Part shown: positions 35,297 through 45,298 of the stretch, piece by piece
Position numbering within the stretch: position 1 is the stretch's first letter
Layout: each line of letters begins with the position of its first letter
Source of the DNA: Deltaproteobacteria bacterium
GTDB taxonomy: Bacteria; Myxococcota_C; UBA6777
Assembly: GCA_006226375.1 (NCBI GenBank)
Contig: SBHC01000058.1
Location: 56,152-120,151 of the forward strand
DNA: 64,000 bases
Direction of reading: 5' to 3'
Made by a program: the position numbers and the translations under genes
The notes under the pieces: model-generated
Told to the model about the DNA's origin: nothing
Databases searched by the model: none
The model's input: the letters and a program-made list of their open reading frames with translations, nothing else

Positions 35297-36370
35297 ATGT
35301 CCTGGTGGCGAAATATCAATTGGGAGATCCTCTTTAGCCTCTCAGCGTTCTACATCGCACCCTTGGGGGTAGGCGGCTATGTCGGCTACCAATCCATGGG
35401 AACTGTAGGAATCTTTGTCGGCACAGGCATCATCGGCATCTGCCTTTGGACGTTCGCGTTCTTCTTGTCGCTGGGAGAAGAACCTGCTGGTACATTGTTG
35501 CTCGTACTTGTTGGTTTGTTTCTCACCTTTTGTATCGGAAAGCTAGGAGAGTGGTCGTTCGGGGGCAGCGGTTTTTACATCACCGCAGGCGCCTTCCTTG
35601 CGCTCTCTCCCAGCATCTTTTGGTATGCCATGCTTACAGACGAAAGAGAGGCAAGCGACGAGGAAGAAGAGTCGGAGGGAGCGAGTGAATCGACCACCCC
35701 AGCAGAGGATGAGCGCCATATCTACTTTTGCATCGCAGGCCAACATGTAGAACGAGCCGAAGAAGTCGCTCGCAACTACTCCACCTTGCTCGGCAACCAA
35801 GACCTTGCTGTCACACCGTACCCACCACACAAAAAAACACCTCAGCCCCACAGAAACAACCCGCAAGGACTGACGCATCATTTCTGGAGTCATATCGGGC
35901 AGGACCATGTCTTGATTTCTGTGTTGGAAGGGAACTTTGACGCAGACGAATGGTGGAAGTGGGGCCATCCCGCGTACGGCGTTGTATTGCTTGTATCCTT
36001 AGAGCAGTCTTACAGCACCCAAAGCCGGTGTATGGTAAAAAACCCAGAAGATATCAAAGCACTGTGGCGCCTCTTGAACACACAGGTCTGGTTCCAAACC
36101 TTACGCAAGCAGGGAAAAGTCGCGCTCCAAACGTTAGAGCCGAACTCAACCCTCCAACAGGACCAGCTCCACAAAGCCCTCCAATCCCTCGGGCCAGAGT
36201 TTGCGACCCTCCCTGTCTACCGGTCGTACTGGTCAACGCCCTCTTCCTTCTTGGTCGCGTTGATGTCTTTGGTCGCTCAAACCAAACAAGTAGACCCCAT
36301 GACCTCTGTAACAAAAGAAGAAAACGAACGCTGGCACAACAACATGGAAGATAGCCTGTTCGATGGGTGA
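35297..36370 (+). CDS. Membrane protein with a cytoplasmic C-terminal domain
   Basis: A 357-residue protein with four hydrophobic segments in residues 9-118, an acidic linker (DEEEESEGASESTTPAEDE) and a ~225-residue soluble domain (HIYFCIAGQHVERAEEVARNYSTLL...). No known family is recognised. The last residues, WHNNMEDSLFDG, resemble the end of the FHA protein at 47220-48485 (HQQWEDSLFQEP), hinting at a shared binding tail. An AAAGGA site precedes the ATG. Confidence 0.75.
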   Translation: MSWWRNINWEILFSLSAFYIAPLGVGGYVGYQSMGTVGIFVGTGIIGICLWTFAFFLSLGEEPAGTLLLVLVGLFLTFCIGKLGEWSFGGSGFYITAGAFLALSPSIFWYAMLTDEREASDEEEESEGASESTTPAEDERHIYFCIAGQHVERAEEVARNYSTLLGNQDLAVTPYPPHKKTPQPHRNNPQGLTHHFWSHIGQDHVLISVLEGNFDADEWWKWGHPAYGVVLLVSLEQSYSTQSRCMVKNPEDIKALWRLLNTQVWFQTLRKQGKVALQTLEPNSTLQQDQLHKALQSLGPEFATLPVYRSYWSTPSSFLVALMSLVAQTKQVDPMTSVTKEENERWHNNMEDSLFDG

Positions 36371-36475
36371 ACGGCCCCGCCCACGATGGAGACCACCTTG
36401 ACGATTCCATGACTCCATTGGTAGCTTGCAGAGAAACCGTTCATTCCCTTCACAGCATGCTACGTAGATACCTGT

Positions 36476-39292
36476 ATGACAAAGAAAACACTCCTCTTGG
36501 CCTACATGTGGGCGAGTTTGGCGCTCTCAGGGTGGTTCGTTTTGGGTTGTTCCAGTGCAGAAGCACCTTTGCCTCCTGCACCCTCTGGAACCCAGGTCAC
36601 CTTTGATCCTGTAAGCCCCAGTCCCCAACTTCCCACGCCCACAGACCTGATTCGCGATGCAAAAACAGGGCTGCTCAAGATCCCAGTGGATGACAAAGCA
36701 ACACCCGCGCAACAAGACTTCAACGCCTACTTGCGTACGCTCAACGGATACCCAACGTCCGCTGTAGCCCAAGCCCGCTTTACAGGAGAGGTCGATCCCA
36801 ACACGGTGAAAGACACCTCCGTGCTTGTCTACGACATCACAGACGGTGGCGTCGCACAGGTCACAGGGCTGAACTTCACTGTGACCAAGGCGACCGAAAA
36901 CAACCAAACCATCAGCGTCTTGCACATCGCCAACCCCAAAGGATGGAGTCGCGGACGAACCTTCGCGATTTACCTGATGGGCGGGGAGAATGGCATCCGT
37001 GACGCCAACAACAATCCCATTCAGGCCTCAACGTTCTTCCAACTGGCAGCCCGCTCGGAGCCTCTGTGCGATTGGAATCCTTCTCTGCAACTCAACAGCC
37101 AGAGTGGACTGTGCGAAAACCCTGGTGAGGGGGTGGCGGCCAGTGGATGCTGTGTTCGTACAGTCTCTGGAGACCTTCTCAACGCCGCCCGGCGACGAGT
37201 CCGTGAGCAGCTAGGAGCCAACCTTCCACAGGCAGAAAACCTTGCAGCAGCTGAGCAAAAAGAAGCCCGCAGCCTGGGCAGCAAGCTGGAACTGCTACGT
37301 CAAGGATACAACCAACTTCTTGGGGTAGCGACGTTGGCTGGATTCCCCCGAGGAAACGTCGTGATGGTATGGCACTTCAGCACTACCTCGTTGACGGAGA
37401 TCTCCTTCGACCCCACCACAGGCGTCATCCCATACCCCAACAACTTGTTGCTCAACAGCGAGACCGGAAAGGTAGCCATCCCAGCATCGGCCGAGGAAAG
37501 CGCCACCCAAAAAGCCCTGCGAGAAGGACTCAACACCCTCGATGGATTCTCAACCACAGGCTCGTATTATGCCGTATACCAGGGCGACATAGACCCCGAA
37601 TCTGTGAAACTTGGGGAGTCGGTGTTGGTGCTAGACCTCAAGACAGGAAAACCCTCTACCCACTGGAAGATTGAGGTGAACCCAGAGGCCAAAGCGATTG
37701 TTGCGACACCAACGCGACCTCTTCAAGAGAAGAACACCTACGCCATCGTCCTGGTGTCGAAGAACAAACCCGGCGACCTCACCCCAAGCTCTGGGCTCAA
37801 AGACACACAAGGCCGCCGTGTCGCAGCAGCCCCGTTTATGATGTTGCTGCGAAGCCCCCACCCTCTGGTACAAGGAAAGACCAGCACCATCAGCACCGTC
37901 GATGATGCGACAGCCCAAGCCGCCGAGGTCGCCCGGCAGGCTCATGCTTCTCTGTTTCAAGCCTTGGACCAGCAAAGCCTCGCCCGCACCGACATCGTAG
38001 CGGCCTGGACGTTTACCACGCAGTCCATCACGCAACCTCTAGTGCAGCTACGCGCCCTGCCTTGGAGCGTGCTGGCACAAGTGGACCAAAACAAACCTCA
38101 GTGGGAAGGCATCTTTGATCCAACATTGACCAGCTTTCCTCCCGGCGTTCCCAAAGACGCCCTTGGCGGTTGGGTGCCTCAGGGAACCTTTACCTCTTGG
38201 ATGGCGCTCGATGAGCAAGGAACAGGAGCCTTGAGACCTGACCCGACAAAAGGCTCCGTTCAAAGCATCGACTTCCTTATGACAGTCCCCAAAGGTCAGG
38301 CTCCGCAAGAAGGATGGCCCGTTGTTCTCTTTCAGCATGGACTCACCCGAGCCAAAAGCGACATCCTCGCTGTGGCCAACACGTTGGCCAAGGCAGGCAT
38401 GGCAACCATCGCCTTCGACGCGGTCTACCACGGAGTCCGCAGCCGCTGCACGCAAGACGCACATTGTGCATCCGGCACCTGCGATACAAAGAAGGGTGCC
38501 TGCCCCGACGGCAAACTCGCCGACAGCAACCAAGACGGTGTCCCTGATGCATCTGGCGCCTACTTCCTCAACACAGCCAACCCTTTTGGAACACGCGATA
38601 ACTTTCGCCAGCATGTGATCGATGCTTCGGCACTCCTTCGAGGCGTTGCACTTCAGGCTTCTCTCGGTATCAAAGACCCACAGGGAACAAGCGGAGTGGT
38701 ACGGTTAAACCCCAAGCAAGTGTACCTCGTGGGGCACTCCTTGGGAGCCATCTTGGGTGCGTTGGTCCTCGCGACAGATCCGCTCCCCACACGTGGAGTA
38801 CTGGCAACACCTGGCGCTCCGTTGGTCTCCATCATACTGACAGCTCCGCGCTTTCGTGAGGTTCGAGAGCAACTGTTTGCGTCGTACAATGTGAAGGAAG
38901 GAACGCTGGAGTCGCTGCGCCTGGTGAGCACGCTCCATTGGATCTTAGACCCGGCTGACGCGGCCAACGTCGCTGCATTCACCAAAGCCGGGGGACTCCC
39001 CGATGCAGTCAAACAAGGCAGCACCATCCCCTCAAAAGATGTATTGGTCATGCTCGCAGGCCAGGATCAAACGATACCGTCAGCCCTGGGTCAATCGTTG
39101 GCAACCTGGATGAGCTTGTCTGAGACAGACATCAAGAACGCAACCTACAGCCAACAAGGTCACTCGTTTTTGCTGCAGCCCGACCCGGCCAACACAACCC
39201 CAGCCACCGCCGCAGCCCAAACCCAAATGGCCACTTTTTTGCGGACAGGACAAGTCTGTACACCTTCGACCCAAAGCGGCACATGCCAATAA
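36476..39292 (+). CDS. Virulence-factor-type lipase lipoprotein
   Basis: A 938-residue lipoprotein; the signal ends in FVLGCSSAE. Two copies of the N-terminal lipase-associated region are seen, 'VTFDPVSPSPQLPTPTDLIRDAKTGLLKIP' near residue 40 and 'ISFDPTTGVIPYPNNLLLNSETGKVAIP' near residue 305. The alpha/beta-hydrolase core has 'PVVLFQHGLTRAKSD' (oxyanion region), the nucleophile elbow GHSLGA and a C-terminal 'QQGHSFLL' His. A Cys-rich insert (RCTQDAHCASGTCDTKKGACPDG) followed by a DSNQDGVPDASG calcium-type loop lies before the elbow. It probably hydrolyses lipids or esters outside the cell. A shorter paralogue is encoded at 11463-13646. Confidence 0.87.
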   Translation: MTKKTLLLAYMWASLALSGWFVLGCSSAEAPLPPAPSGTQVTFDPVSPSPQLPTPTDLIRDAKTGLLKIPVDDKATPAQQDFNAYLRTLNGYPTSAVAQARFTGEVDPNTVKDTSVLVYDITDGGVAQVTGLNFTVTKATENNQTISVLHIANPKGWSRGRTFAIYLMGGENGIRDANNNPIQASTFFQLAARSEPLCDWNPSLQLNSQSGLCENPGEGVAASGCCVRTVSGDLLNAARRRVREQLGANLPQAENLAAAEQKEARSLGSKLELLRQGYNQLLGVATLAGFPRGNVVMVWHFSTTSLTEISFDPTTGVIPYPNNLLLNSETGKVAIPASAEESATQKALREGLNTLDGFSTTGSYYAVYQGDIDPESVKLGESVLVLDLKTGKPSTHWKIEVNPEAKAIVATPTRPLQEKNTYAIVLVSKNKPGDLTPSSGLKDTQGRRVAAAPFMMLLRSPHPLVQGKTSTISTVDDATAQAAEVARQAHASLFQALDQQSLARTDIVAAWTFTTQSITQPLVQLRALPWSVLAQVDQNKPQWEGIFDPTLTSFPPGVPKDALGGWVPQGTFTSWMALDEQGTGALRPDPTKGSVQSIDFLMTVPKGQAPQEGWPVVLFQHGLTRAKSDILAVANTLAKAGMATIAFDAVYHGVRSRCTQDAHCASGTCDTKKGACPDGKLADSNQDGVPDASGAYFLNTANPFGTRDNFRQHVIDASALLRGVALQASLGIKDPQGTSGVVRLNPKQVYLVGHSLGAILGALVLATDPLPTRGVLATPGAPLVSIILTAPRFREVREQLFASYNVKEGTLESLRLVSTLHWILDPADAANVAAFTKAGGLPDAVKQGSTIPSKDVLVMLAGQDQTIPSALGQSLATWMSLSETDIKNATYSQQGHSFLLQPDPANTTPATAAAQTQMATFLRTGQVCTPSTQSGTCQ

Positions 39293-39470
39293 GCGAGAAG
39301 ACCCATTCCAGAAGAACCATCGAAATTCTTGGCATGGAACAACGCGATTTCCTTGCTCAGGGTTTGACTTCCCACTACAAATTGCCACAATAGCACTAAC
39401 ATTCAAAACCAGAGAACGGACTCACCCGAGATGTCCGCTCTCTCTTGTGGTGCAAGACAAAAGAGAGAAT

Positions 39471-41963
39471 ATGACCTCTTCCAACAAGAACGATAAGTCT
39501 TCCAACAAGGAGGACCCGCCAGCATCAACCCCATCCAAGAAGTCTCCCAGCAACGACTTGCTCGCGGGTTTTGACTTGTCCTTGGATGACCTGTTGGACC
39601 AAGGGATATCTTCCCTCACACCCAGCACACCAGTGACGCCGGCCCCCTTTCTCCAACCGCCACAAGAAGCGGCCTCTTCACAAGAACTCGACGCGGACAA
39701 AGCCCCTCAAGACGAAGAGAAGCAAGAACCGCAACAGCCAGTATCGATAGAGACAGAAAGCCAGCAAGAGCAGGAGCCTCCTAAAGAGGAAACCGTTGCA
39801 GCAACCCCTTCCTCGGAAACCACGGTTGTAGGTGGAACGCCTCCCCCTGCCCAGGACAATCCCCCTCCAGCACCTCCAAGAGAAGTTACGCCACTACCAC
39901 AGCCTCCTGAAGTCTCACATACTCCCGCGTTGCCATTCTCCGCAGCGGTCGTAACAACATCGCCAACGCCTGCACCGCCAACGCCTGCACCACTCCCAGT
40001 TCCCCCCATGCAAGAGAGTGAGGCTTTTCCTCCGAAGGCTCCCGTTGGGATGACAACCATCGCTCTCAGCCAGGAAGATATCCTACTTGAGCCTCCCATC
40101 AGCCAGCATACCTCACCCTTAATGACCACCATTCACTTGGGACCCGATGACATCTTGGCTCAGGAGTCTGGCGATGAAGTACCCGTTCCTCCAGAAATCC
40201 AATCCTTAACGCCAACCACATCAACCTCACTGGACTCAAAACCTGAAACCCCTGCACCCGACGAAGCTCCTCAATCGTCCGAAGAGACAAGCGCTGTTCC
40301 TCCTCAAGAAGAAACCACAACCGCTGGTGGAAAGCCTCCATCATTAGAAGCCACTCCATCACAAGAGCAGCAAGAAGCGCCTCCTCCCCGAGGAACGCTC
40401 CCCTTTACAGCAGGAGTGCAAGCTTCGGAGCCAGAGCTTCCCCAATCCACTCCCGAACCTTCCGCCAACGATAACACTCCCCAGGAAACAACGTCGGCAC
40501 AATCAGAGGCAGCGTTGGACGAGTCCCCCTCTACCTCAGAGAACCCGTCACCTCCCACCGCTCCGCAAATCGAAGTTCCTGCTGTGGAAGATGTCGCAGA
40601 TCCCTCCAAAGCAACACAACAGGTCAAGTTGTCGGACGTAGAGGTTTTTGTGGCGAGAGGTCGCGGTTCGTCCGAGGAGCTGCCCGTCATCGACCCTGGA
40701 AGCACACAATCGGTGATGCACTCTGCCATTCAAGCCAAAGTCGTGCGTGGGCGAGGTTCGTCATCGGAGCTGTTGATGGAGAGCCCGTCGTTGACACAGC
40801 CAGTCAGTCGGGCAGACATCAACGTGGCCGCCCAATCCGAAGCTAGCGCTGTTGTGGAGCAAGGAGCAGAAGCCAGCGCCACCAGCCATGAGCCGACCCT
40901 GCAAAAAACGCAACCACCTGTTGTCGAAGAAGCCACGTTGCAAAAGGCGCAACCTCCCTCGTTAGAAGACTCCGCCTCTACCCTTCAGGTCAGACAGGAA
41001 GACATTCAGGCCGCTGTCCAGCAACAAACAGGAACCCCTCCCACCGGAACCCCTCCGCCAGTCAGCGCCTCCTCCAAGAGCACAGGAGACTGGGGCAACC
41101 CAACCCCGACACGCGGACGCTCTCCACAATCGACCCTTCAGTTGCCACGAGATGAAGTGTTAGCCATTGCACAAGCTCGTGAAGACGGCCAAATACCAGA
41201 TGATGTGGAGAGTGACAAGTTACCACGAAAACCAACCCAACAGTCTCCACACACCACGCCACATACTCTTGATGCAACAGAAGCGATCCAGGACCAGGCA
41301 CCAAAAACAGGTAACCCCGACCTCTTTGCAACTCAGATGGATCCTTACACAATTGCTCATGAGAGTTCCCCCTCTGAGAGTGCAACAAGCATCATCGACG
41401 ACACAAACATCTCTTTGTTTCAGAAAGGCCCGGAAGCGATTGGTGCCTTCATGGCAACCACACACGACACAGACGCGATCGGAACCGAAGCTCTTGACTT
41501 GTTTGAAGTTGGAGATTCTTACGGAGGTAGTCCTTCCACAACATCCACAGGAGAGCAACAGCCGGTAAAGACGGAACCTTCTCCGCCTCAAGAGCCAACG
41601 TCCGGCGAAGAAAAGATGCTGTTTCCCGCGCTAGACCCATCGCAGGAAATACCGCTGGACTCTGTGATGTCCCTCCCTTCGGAATCTCCGGCAACACCGG
41701 CACCCATATCAGCCTCTTCGGGACCTGTGATTGCGACTCCCAAAGAACCCACGGTACGAACCCCGCAAAGTCGCTCCATGCAACTTTCCAGGTCAGAAGC
41801 GCCCGAGGTAACAAACAGCGTTAAGCAAACTCTGGATCGCCCCTTGCGGAACCCCACCAAAGAGAACGGCAAGCCCACCAACCTTCTGATCTTTGCCATC
41901 GGCTTGTTGCTGATGATGAGCCTGCTCACTATCGCTGGGGTTTGGTTCTTCGTCTTCCGCTAG
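39471..41963 (+). CDS. Tail-anchored disordered protein with repeated Thr motifs
   Basis: An 830-residue protein, almost entirely Pro/Ser/Thr/Glu/Gln-rich and probably disordered. One C-terminal membrane segment (NLLIFAIGLLLMMSLLTIAGVWFFVFR) leaves the rest in the cytoplasm. A short motif of the form T-[T/Q/L]-x-[V/I/L]-x-x-x-[D/E]-[I/V] recurs at least seven times: MTTIALSQEDIL, MTTIHLGPDDIL, TQQVKLSDVEV, TQSVMHSAIQA, TQPVSRADINV, TLQVRQEDIQA, TLQLPRDEVLA. Two 'RGRGSS(E/S)EL' boxes are also seen. Such motifs could be phosphorylated Thr docking sites for FHA domains. The gene converges on the Ser/Thr kinase gene 15 bp downstream. The ATG at 39471 is chosen over an in-frame GTG. Confidence 0.75.
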   Translation: MTSSNKNDKSSNKEDPPASTPSKKSPSNDLLAGFDLSLDDLLDQGISSLTPSTPVTPAPFLQPPQEAASSQELDADKAPQDEEKQEPQQPVSIETESQQEQEPPKEETVAATPSSETTVVGGTPPPAQDNPPPAPPREVTPLPQPPEVSHTPALPFSAAVVTTSPTPAPPTPAPLPVPPMQESEAFPPKAPVGMTTIALSQEDILLEPPISQHTSPLMTTIHLGPDDILAQESGDEVPVPPEIQSLTPTTSTSLDSKPETPAPDEAPQSSEETSAVPPQEETTTAGGKPPSLEATPSQEQQEAPPPRGTLPFTAGVQASEPELPQSTPEPSANDNTPQETTSAQSEAALDESPSTSENPSPPTAPQIEVPAVEDVADPSKATQQVKLSDVEVFVARGRGSSEELPVIDPGSTQSVMHSAIQAKVVRGRGSSSELLMESPSLTQPVSRADINVAAQSEASAVVEQGAEASATSHEPTLQKTQPPVVEEATLQKAQPPSLEDSASTLQVRQEDIQAAVQQQTGTPPTGTPPPVSASSKSTGDWGNPTPTRGRSPQSTLQLPRDEVLAIAQAREDGQIPDDVESDKLPRKPTQQSPHTTPHTLDATEAIQDQAPKTGNPDLFATQMDPYTIAHESSPSESATSIIDDTNISLFQKGPEAIGAFMATTHDTDAIGTEALDLFEVGDSYGGSPSTTSTGEQQPVKTEPSPPQEPTSGEEKMLFPALDPSQEIPLDSVMSLPSESPATPAPISASSGPVIATPKEPTVRTPQSRSMQLSRSEAPEVTNSVKQTLDRPLRNPTKENGKPTNLLIFAIGLLLMMSLLTIAGVWFFVFR

Positions 41964-41978
41964 AAGGAGCCGACTTTT

Positions 41979-44762
41979 CTAGTGCCGCAGGGCTCGCTTG
42001 GCCTCTCGAACGCAACGATTGTGAACTTTGTTACGACGAGCAGAACGCACCACGTCGCGAAAGATTCGGCGGGCTTCTCTCTGTTGTCGTTCGCTCTCGT
42101 CAAAGAACTTCTCACGCCAGCGACTCAAACGACGTTCATCCCATCGTGGGTGGGTTTTGGGGATCATGTGCTTGCGGATCCGATAAGCAAAATCAGCTTT
42201 CGCCTTGCCCAGGCGATGAAGCGCACAAAGTGTCCAGGGCGCGGAATGGTAACGACGAACCTTCCGGTACTCGTAGCGCAAGTGGTTCATGATGCTCTTC
42301 AGCGATGACATTCGGCTGCGATGCGTGTAGGGGTTTGGGTGGTACAGCGGCTTTCGCTTGTACATGTGGATCCAACTCATCCCGATTTGGTACTGCGCCC
42401 GAGCCGCCATGTGCCGCAAAGGATCGGTGTGATGCGTACCCAGTTTTCTCTTCATTCGGGAGAAATGAGCTGTAGTGTTGAAGTAAAGTTGGCGACGTGA
42501 GCGATAACTTTTGCCCATCGCTTCGTAGGTGCGGGTCAGTCCATCCAACGCTTTGAGCGCGATCGCCATCGTCTCGGGTCTGCGCCTTGTATCGTAGCGA
42601 TGGATGATGGAGCGAAAGTATTTAACCTTCGCATGCGAACCTCTCGGCGGATGAAAGGGTGTTTGTGCTGTCAGGTAGTTGTTGCGACGCTGACGACGTC
42701 GTTGACGCCACCGAGAGCGACGGTTTCGACGACGCAACTCCGCAGCCCGCTTTCGTCTTTTCGCCCGCTTCTGGCGACTCTTCGACCATTTTTGGCGACT
42801 CTTTGCATGGCGCTGCTTGCTCTGTTGTTGTCGTTTGTGATGTCGCTGTTGCATTCGACGAGCTTTCTCCAAACGACGCTTCACACGCAATTGGATCGCT
42901 CGGGCTCGGGCGTGGGCTTCCTTAATCAACTTCTGAGAGTCAACTTTCCCGTGGGGTGCCCGATAGGCCTGCACCAACTTCGCGACGCGGATTCTTGGTT
43001 TCGGTCGCCGACGAACCTGTCGATGCGTCCGAACCTTCCGCACCCGTCTCCTGACCACAGGCCTGCGTCGAAGCGGATGAGGACGGCGTTGAACCACATG
43101 ACGAGGGGTAGGAGCAACTCGTTGCCCTGATAGCTTTTCGTCTGTAGAAGAAGCTGTATCTCGTGGACGAGAGGGAGGCTTCGCATCCTTCTGTCGATGC
43201 GTGGGCTTGGCTGGAGTTCGGGAGGGTGGAACAGCGTCCTTTCGTTGCAACGGCTTGGGACGTTGCGCCACACCTTTGGCAGAAGCAAGGGAATCTTTCG
43301 TAGCGTCTGTGTTTCGCCAGGGCCCAAACCACCAGGCCGCTGCGCCTGCGACAAACAACATACAGGCAAGTCCAAAGCCAGCAAGCGCCATCACCACAGG
43401 AGACGACTGTGCCGTTCCCTGCTGGGAGTTCAGCCAAGCTGGGTCAGAGGGTGGGAGCCCTGGCAAAGAGCCAGAGTGGGGTTGCCCTGAAGCTGGTGTC
43501 GCCCGCCCAAGCGCTGGATTCTGAGACGAAGAGCCAGGAGGATAGAATGTTGGAGGCCGGGGTGGTGGAGACGTAGGGTGAGGGTAGTATTGAGGTCCTC
43601 CAGCAGGAGAACCCACGTTGGCTTGCGCTGGGTAACCTTGCGAAGGAGCCGGTGGCATGGGTTGCGCCATGGAAGGGGTTGGCAGCGGCGTCACCCAGTC
43701 TGTTGCAGCTGGACTCGCGTACGCAGCGGTCGCTTGCGACTCAGAAACATAGGCCATGTTGGACTGTGAGGAGTTCTCGGAAAATGCTGGGGTTTGACGT
43801 AGGCCCACTCGCAAAGCGAAAGGCTCCACAGCCTGCCAGAACTCTTCGACCGAGGCGTAGCGGTCTTCGGGGGTTTTGGCAAGAGCGCGGAGAACAGCGG
43901 CGTCCAGTGATGGATCCGGATTAATCTCAGGAGCCCTGTCACGCATCGCAATCGCTGGCTGCATGGTATGGACCAGGATGGCTCCAGCGGCAGGAGAAGA
44001 GAAGTTCTCCCACATGTAGGGCATCTTCCCGGTCAGCAGTTCGTACAGAATGATACCCATCGAGTAGATATCGGTTCGACCGTCAACAGGCTGATTCGTG
44101 CATTGTTCAGGCGACATATACGCAGGAGTGCCCATCCCAGCCTGGGTTAATGATGAGGTCATGTCTGTGCCGTTCATGTAACGCGTCAGGCCAAAGTCGA
44201 TGACCTTCACGAAGTGCGGGTTGGTGTCGCGCTCCACCAAGAAGATATTGCCCGGCTTCAAGTCCCGATGGATGATCCCATGACGGTGCGCGGAGCTAAC
44301 CGCGACACACAACTGGGCAAAGATATGGAAGGCCAGATGCATAGGAAGAGGCCGCTGCTGCTGAAGCAACTCCCCAAGGGTAGAGCCTCGCAGGTACTCC
44401 ATCACATAGTAGTAACCCAGCCCGACTTCTTTGCCGAAGTCATCGTAGATTTGAACAATGTGAGGGTTGCGACGTGACAACATCGAGGTCACTTCGACCT
44501 CTCGTTGGAAGCGCTCTTGCAGTCCAAACGACTCCAACACCTCGGCCCGAACAATTTTGATCACTCGCTCGGTGTCACGTTGCAGAAGAAGGTGTCGTGC
44601 GACATAAACTTCGCCCATTCCACCTGCACCCAGTTTGTGGGTCAGGCGGTACTTACCAGCCAGCGTCAGCAGCGGGAAGCGGCACTGCTTGCAAAACCGT
44701 GAGCCATCGTCTTCAAACGGGGTCTGGCATTGTGGACAGGCTTGCTGCAAGGGAGAGGTCAT
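41979..44762 (-). CDS. Transmembrane Ser/Thr protein kinase with zinc ribbon and a highly basic external domain
   Basis: A 927-residue kinase. Residues 9-27 form a zinc ribbon (CPQC...CKQC). The Hanks-type kinase domain, residues ~33-300, has the GAGGMGEVY glycine loop, 'VIKIV' Lys, HRDLKPGN catalytic loop, DFG and the APE-equivalent 'GTPAYMSPEQC'. A Pro-rich linker leads to one membrane segment near residues 455-476 (VVMALAGFGLACMLFVAGAAAWWF). The remaining ~450 residues should be outside the membrane; they are extremely Arg/Lys/His-rich to ~residue 690 and then probably helical. It shares a 4-bp ATGA overlap with the small membrane protein gene upstream. It may phosphorylate the Thr-repeat protein encoded convergently. 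Confidence 0.92.
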   Translation of the reverse strand: MTSPLQQACPQCQTPFEDDGSRFCKQCRFPLLTLAGKYRLTHKLGAGGMGEVYVARHLLLQRDTERVIKIVRAEVLESFGLQERFQREVEVTSMLSRRNPHIVQIYDDFGKEVGLGYYYVMEYLRGSTLGELLQQQRPLPMHLAFHIFAQLCVAVSSAHRHGIIHRDLKPGNIFLVERDTNPHFVKVIDFGLTRYMNGTDMTSSLTQAGMGTPAYMSPEQCTNQPVDGRTDIYSMGIILYELLTGKMPYMWENFSSPAAGAILVHTMQPAIAMRDRAPEINPDPSLDAAVLRALAKTPEDRYASVEEFWQAVEPFALRVGLRQTPAFSENSSQSNMAYVSESQATAAYASPAATDWVTPLPTPSMAQPMPPAPSQGYPAQANVGSPAGGPQYYPHPTSPPPRPPTFYPPGSSSQNPALGRATPASGQPHSGSLPGLPPSDPAWLNSQQGTAQSSPVVMALAGFGLACMLFVAGAAAWWFGPWRNTDATKDSLASAKGVAQRPKPLQRKDAVPPSRTPAKPTHRQKDAKPPSRPRDTASSTDEKLSGQRVAPTPRHVVQRRPHPLRRRPVVRRRVRKVRTHRQVRRRPKPRIRVAKLVQAYRAPHGKVDSQKLIKEAHARARAIQLRVKRRLEKARRMQQRHHKRQQQSKQRHAKSRQKWSKSRQKRAKRRKRAAELRRRNRRSRWRQRRRQRRNNYLTAQTPFHPPRGSHAKVKYFRSIIHRYDTRRRPETMAIALKALDGLTRTYEAMGKSYRSRRQLYFNTTAHFSRMKRKLGTHHTDPLRHMAARAQYQIGMSWIHMYKRKPLYHPNPYTHRSRMSSLKSIMNHLRYEYRKVRRYHSAPWTLCALHRLGKAKADFAYRIRKHMIPKTHPRWDERRLSRWREKFFDESERQQREARRIFRDVVRSARRNKVHNRCVREAKRALRH

Positions 44763-45151
44763 GAGCTCGACTCCGATGACTCAGAAGAAACAGGCAACGA
44801 TTGTTCAAGAAGCATCACAATCTTGGCGAGGTGTTCCTCAGTCTTAACCTGACACAGAGTGCGTTGCGCCTCAAGCCGAAGATGAGACGAGACAGAACGA
44901 CCGCGCCAGTAACCTTCCATGGCAAAGAACAGGGCAATCCCTGGCGCAGTCACCCACCAGGAGAACTGTTTGATCCATGCCGCCTGTCCGAACACAGCCG
45001 AAAGCAGCCGAGGTCCAACCAACCACACTCCCACACCAATCAAGGCTCCCAGAAACAAAGAACCTGTGAAGTATCGAGCAACCACACGACGAGCCCGTGA
45101 CTGCATCGTTTTCGCCATACTGTAGAGCAGTTCGGATTGGTATTCTTGCAT
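44759..45151 (-). CDS. Small two-segment membrane protein
   Basis: A 130-residue protein with hydrophobic segments 'YFTGSLFLGALIGVGVWLVGPRLLSAVF' and 'WWVTAPGIALFFAMEGYW', a basic N-terminal stretch (RARRVVAR) and a Ser/Glu tail. No family is recognised. Its stop overlaps the kinase ATG (ATGA), so it is translationally coupled to the kinase and is a likely partner. A GGAGAACAACGG site precedes its ATG. Confidence 0.75.
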   Translation of the reverse strand: MQEYQSELLYSMAKTMQSRARRVVARYFTGSLFLGALIGVGVWLVGPRLLSAVFGQAAWIKQFSWWVTAPGIALFFAMEGYWRGRSVSSHLRLEAQRTLCQVKTEEHLAKIVMLLEQSLPVSSESSESSS

Positions 45152-45298
45152 CCGTTGTTCTCCATTCTTGCATCCACTTGCGCGAACCCGCTATCATGTG
45201 CTCGTTACGCGATACAGGTAACAAGCCCCTCACAGGGGAAACGCAAACACAACCATCACATTACAAAACGGGAACAAAGGAACATCCGGAAGGAACAC

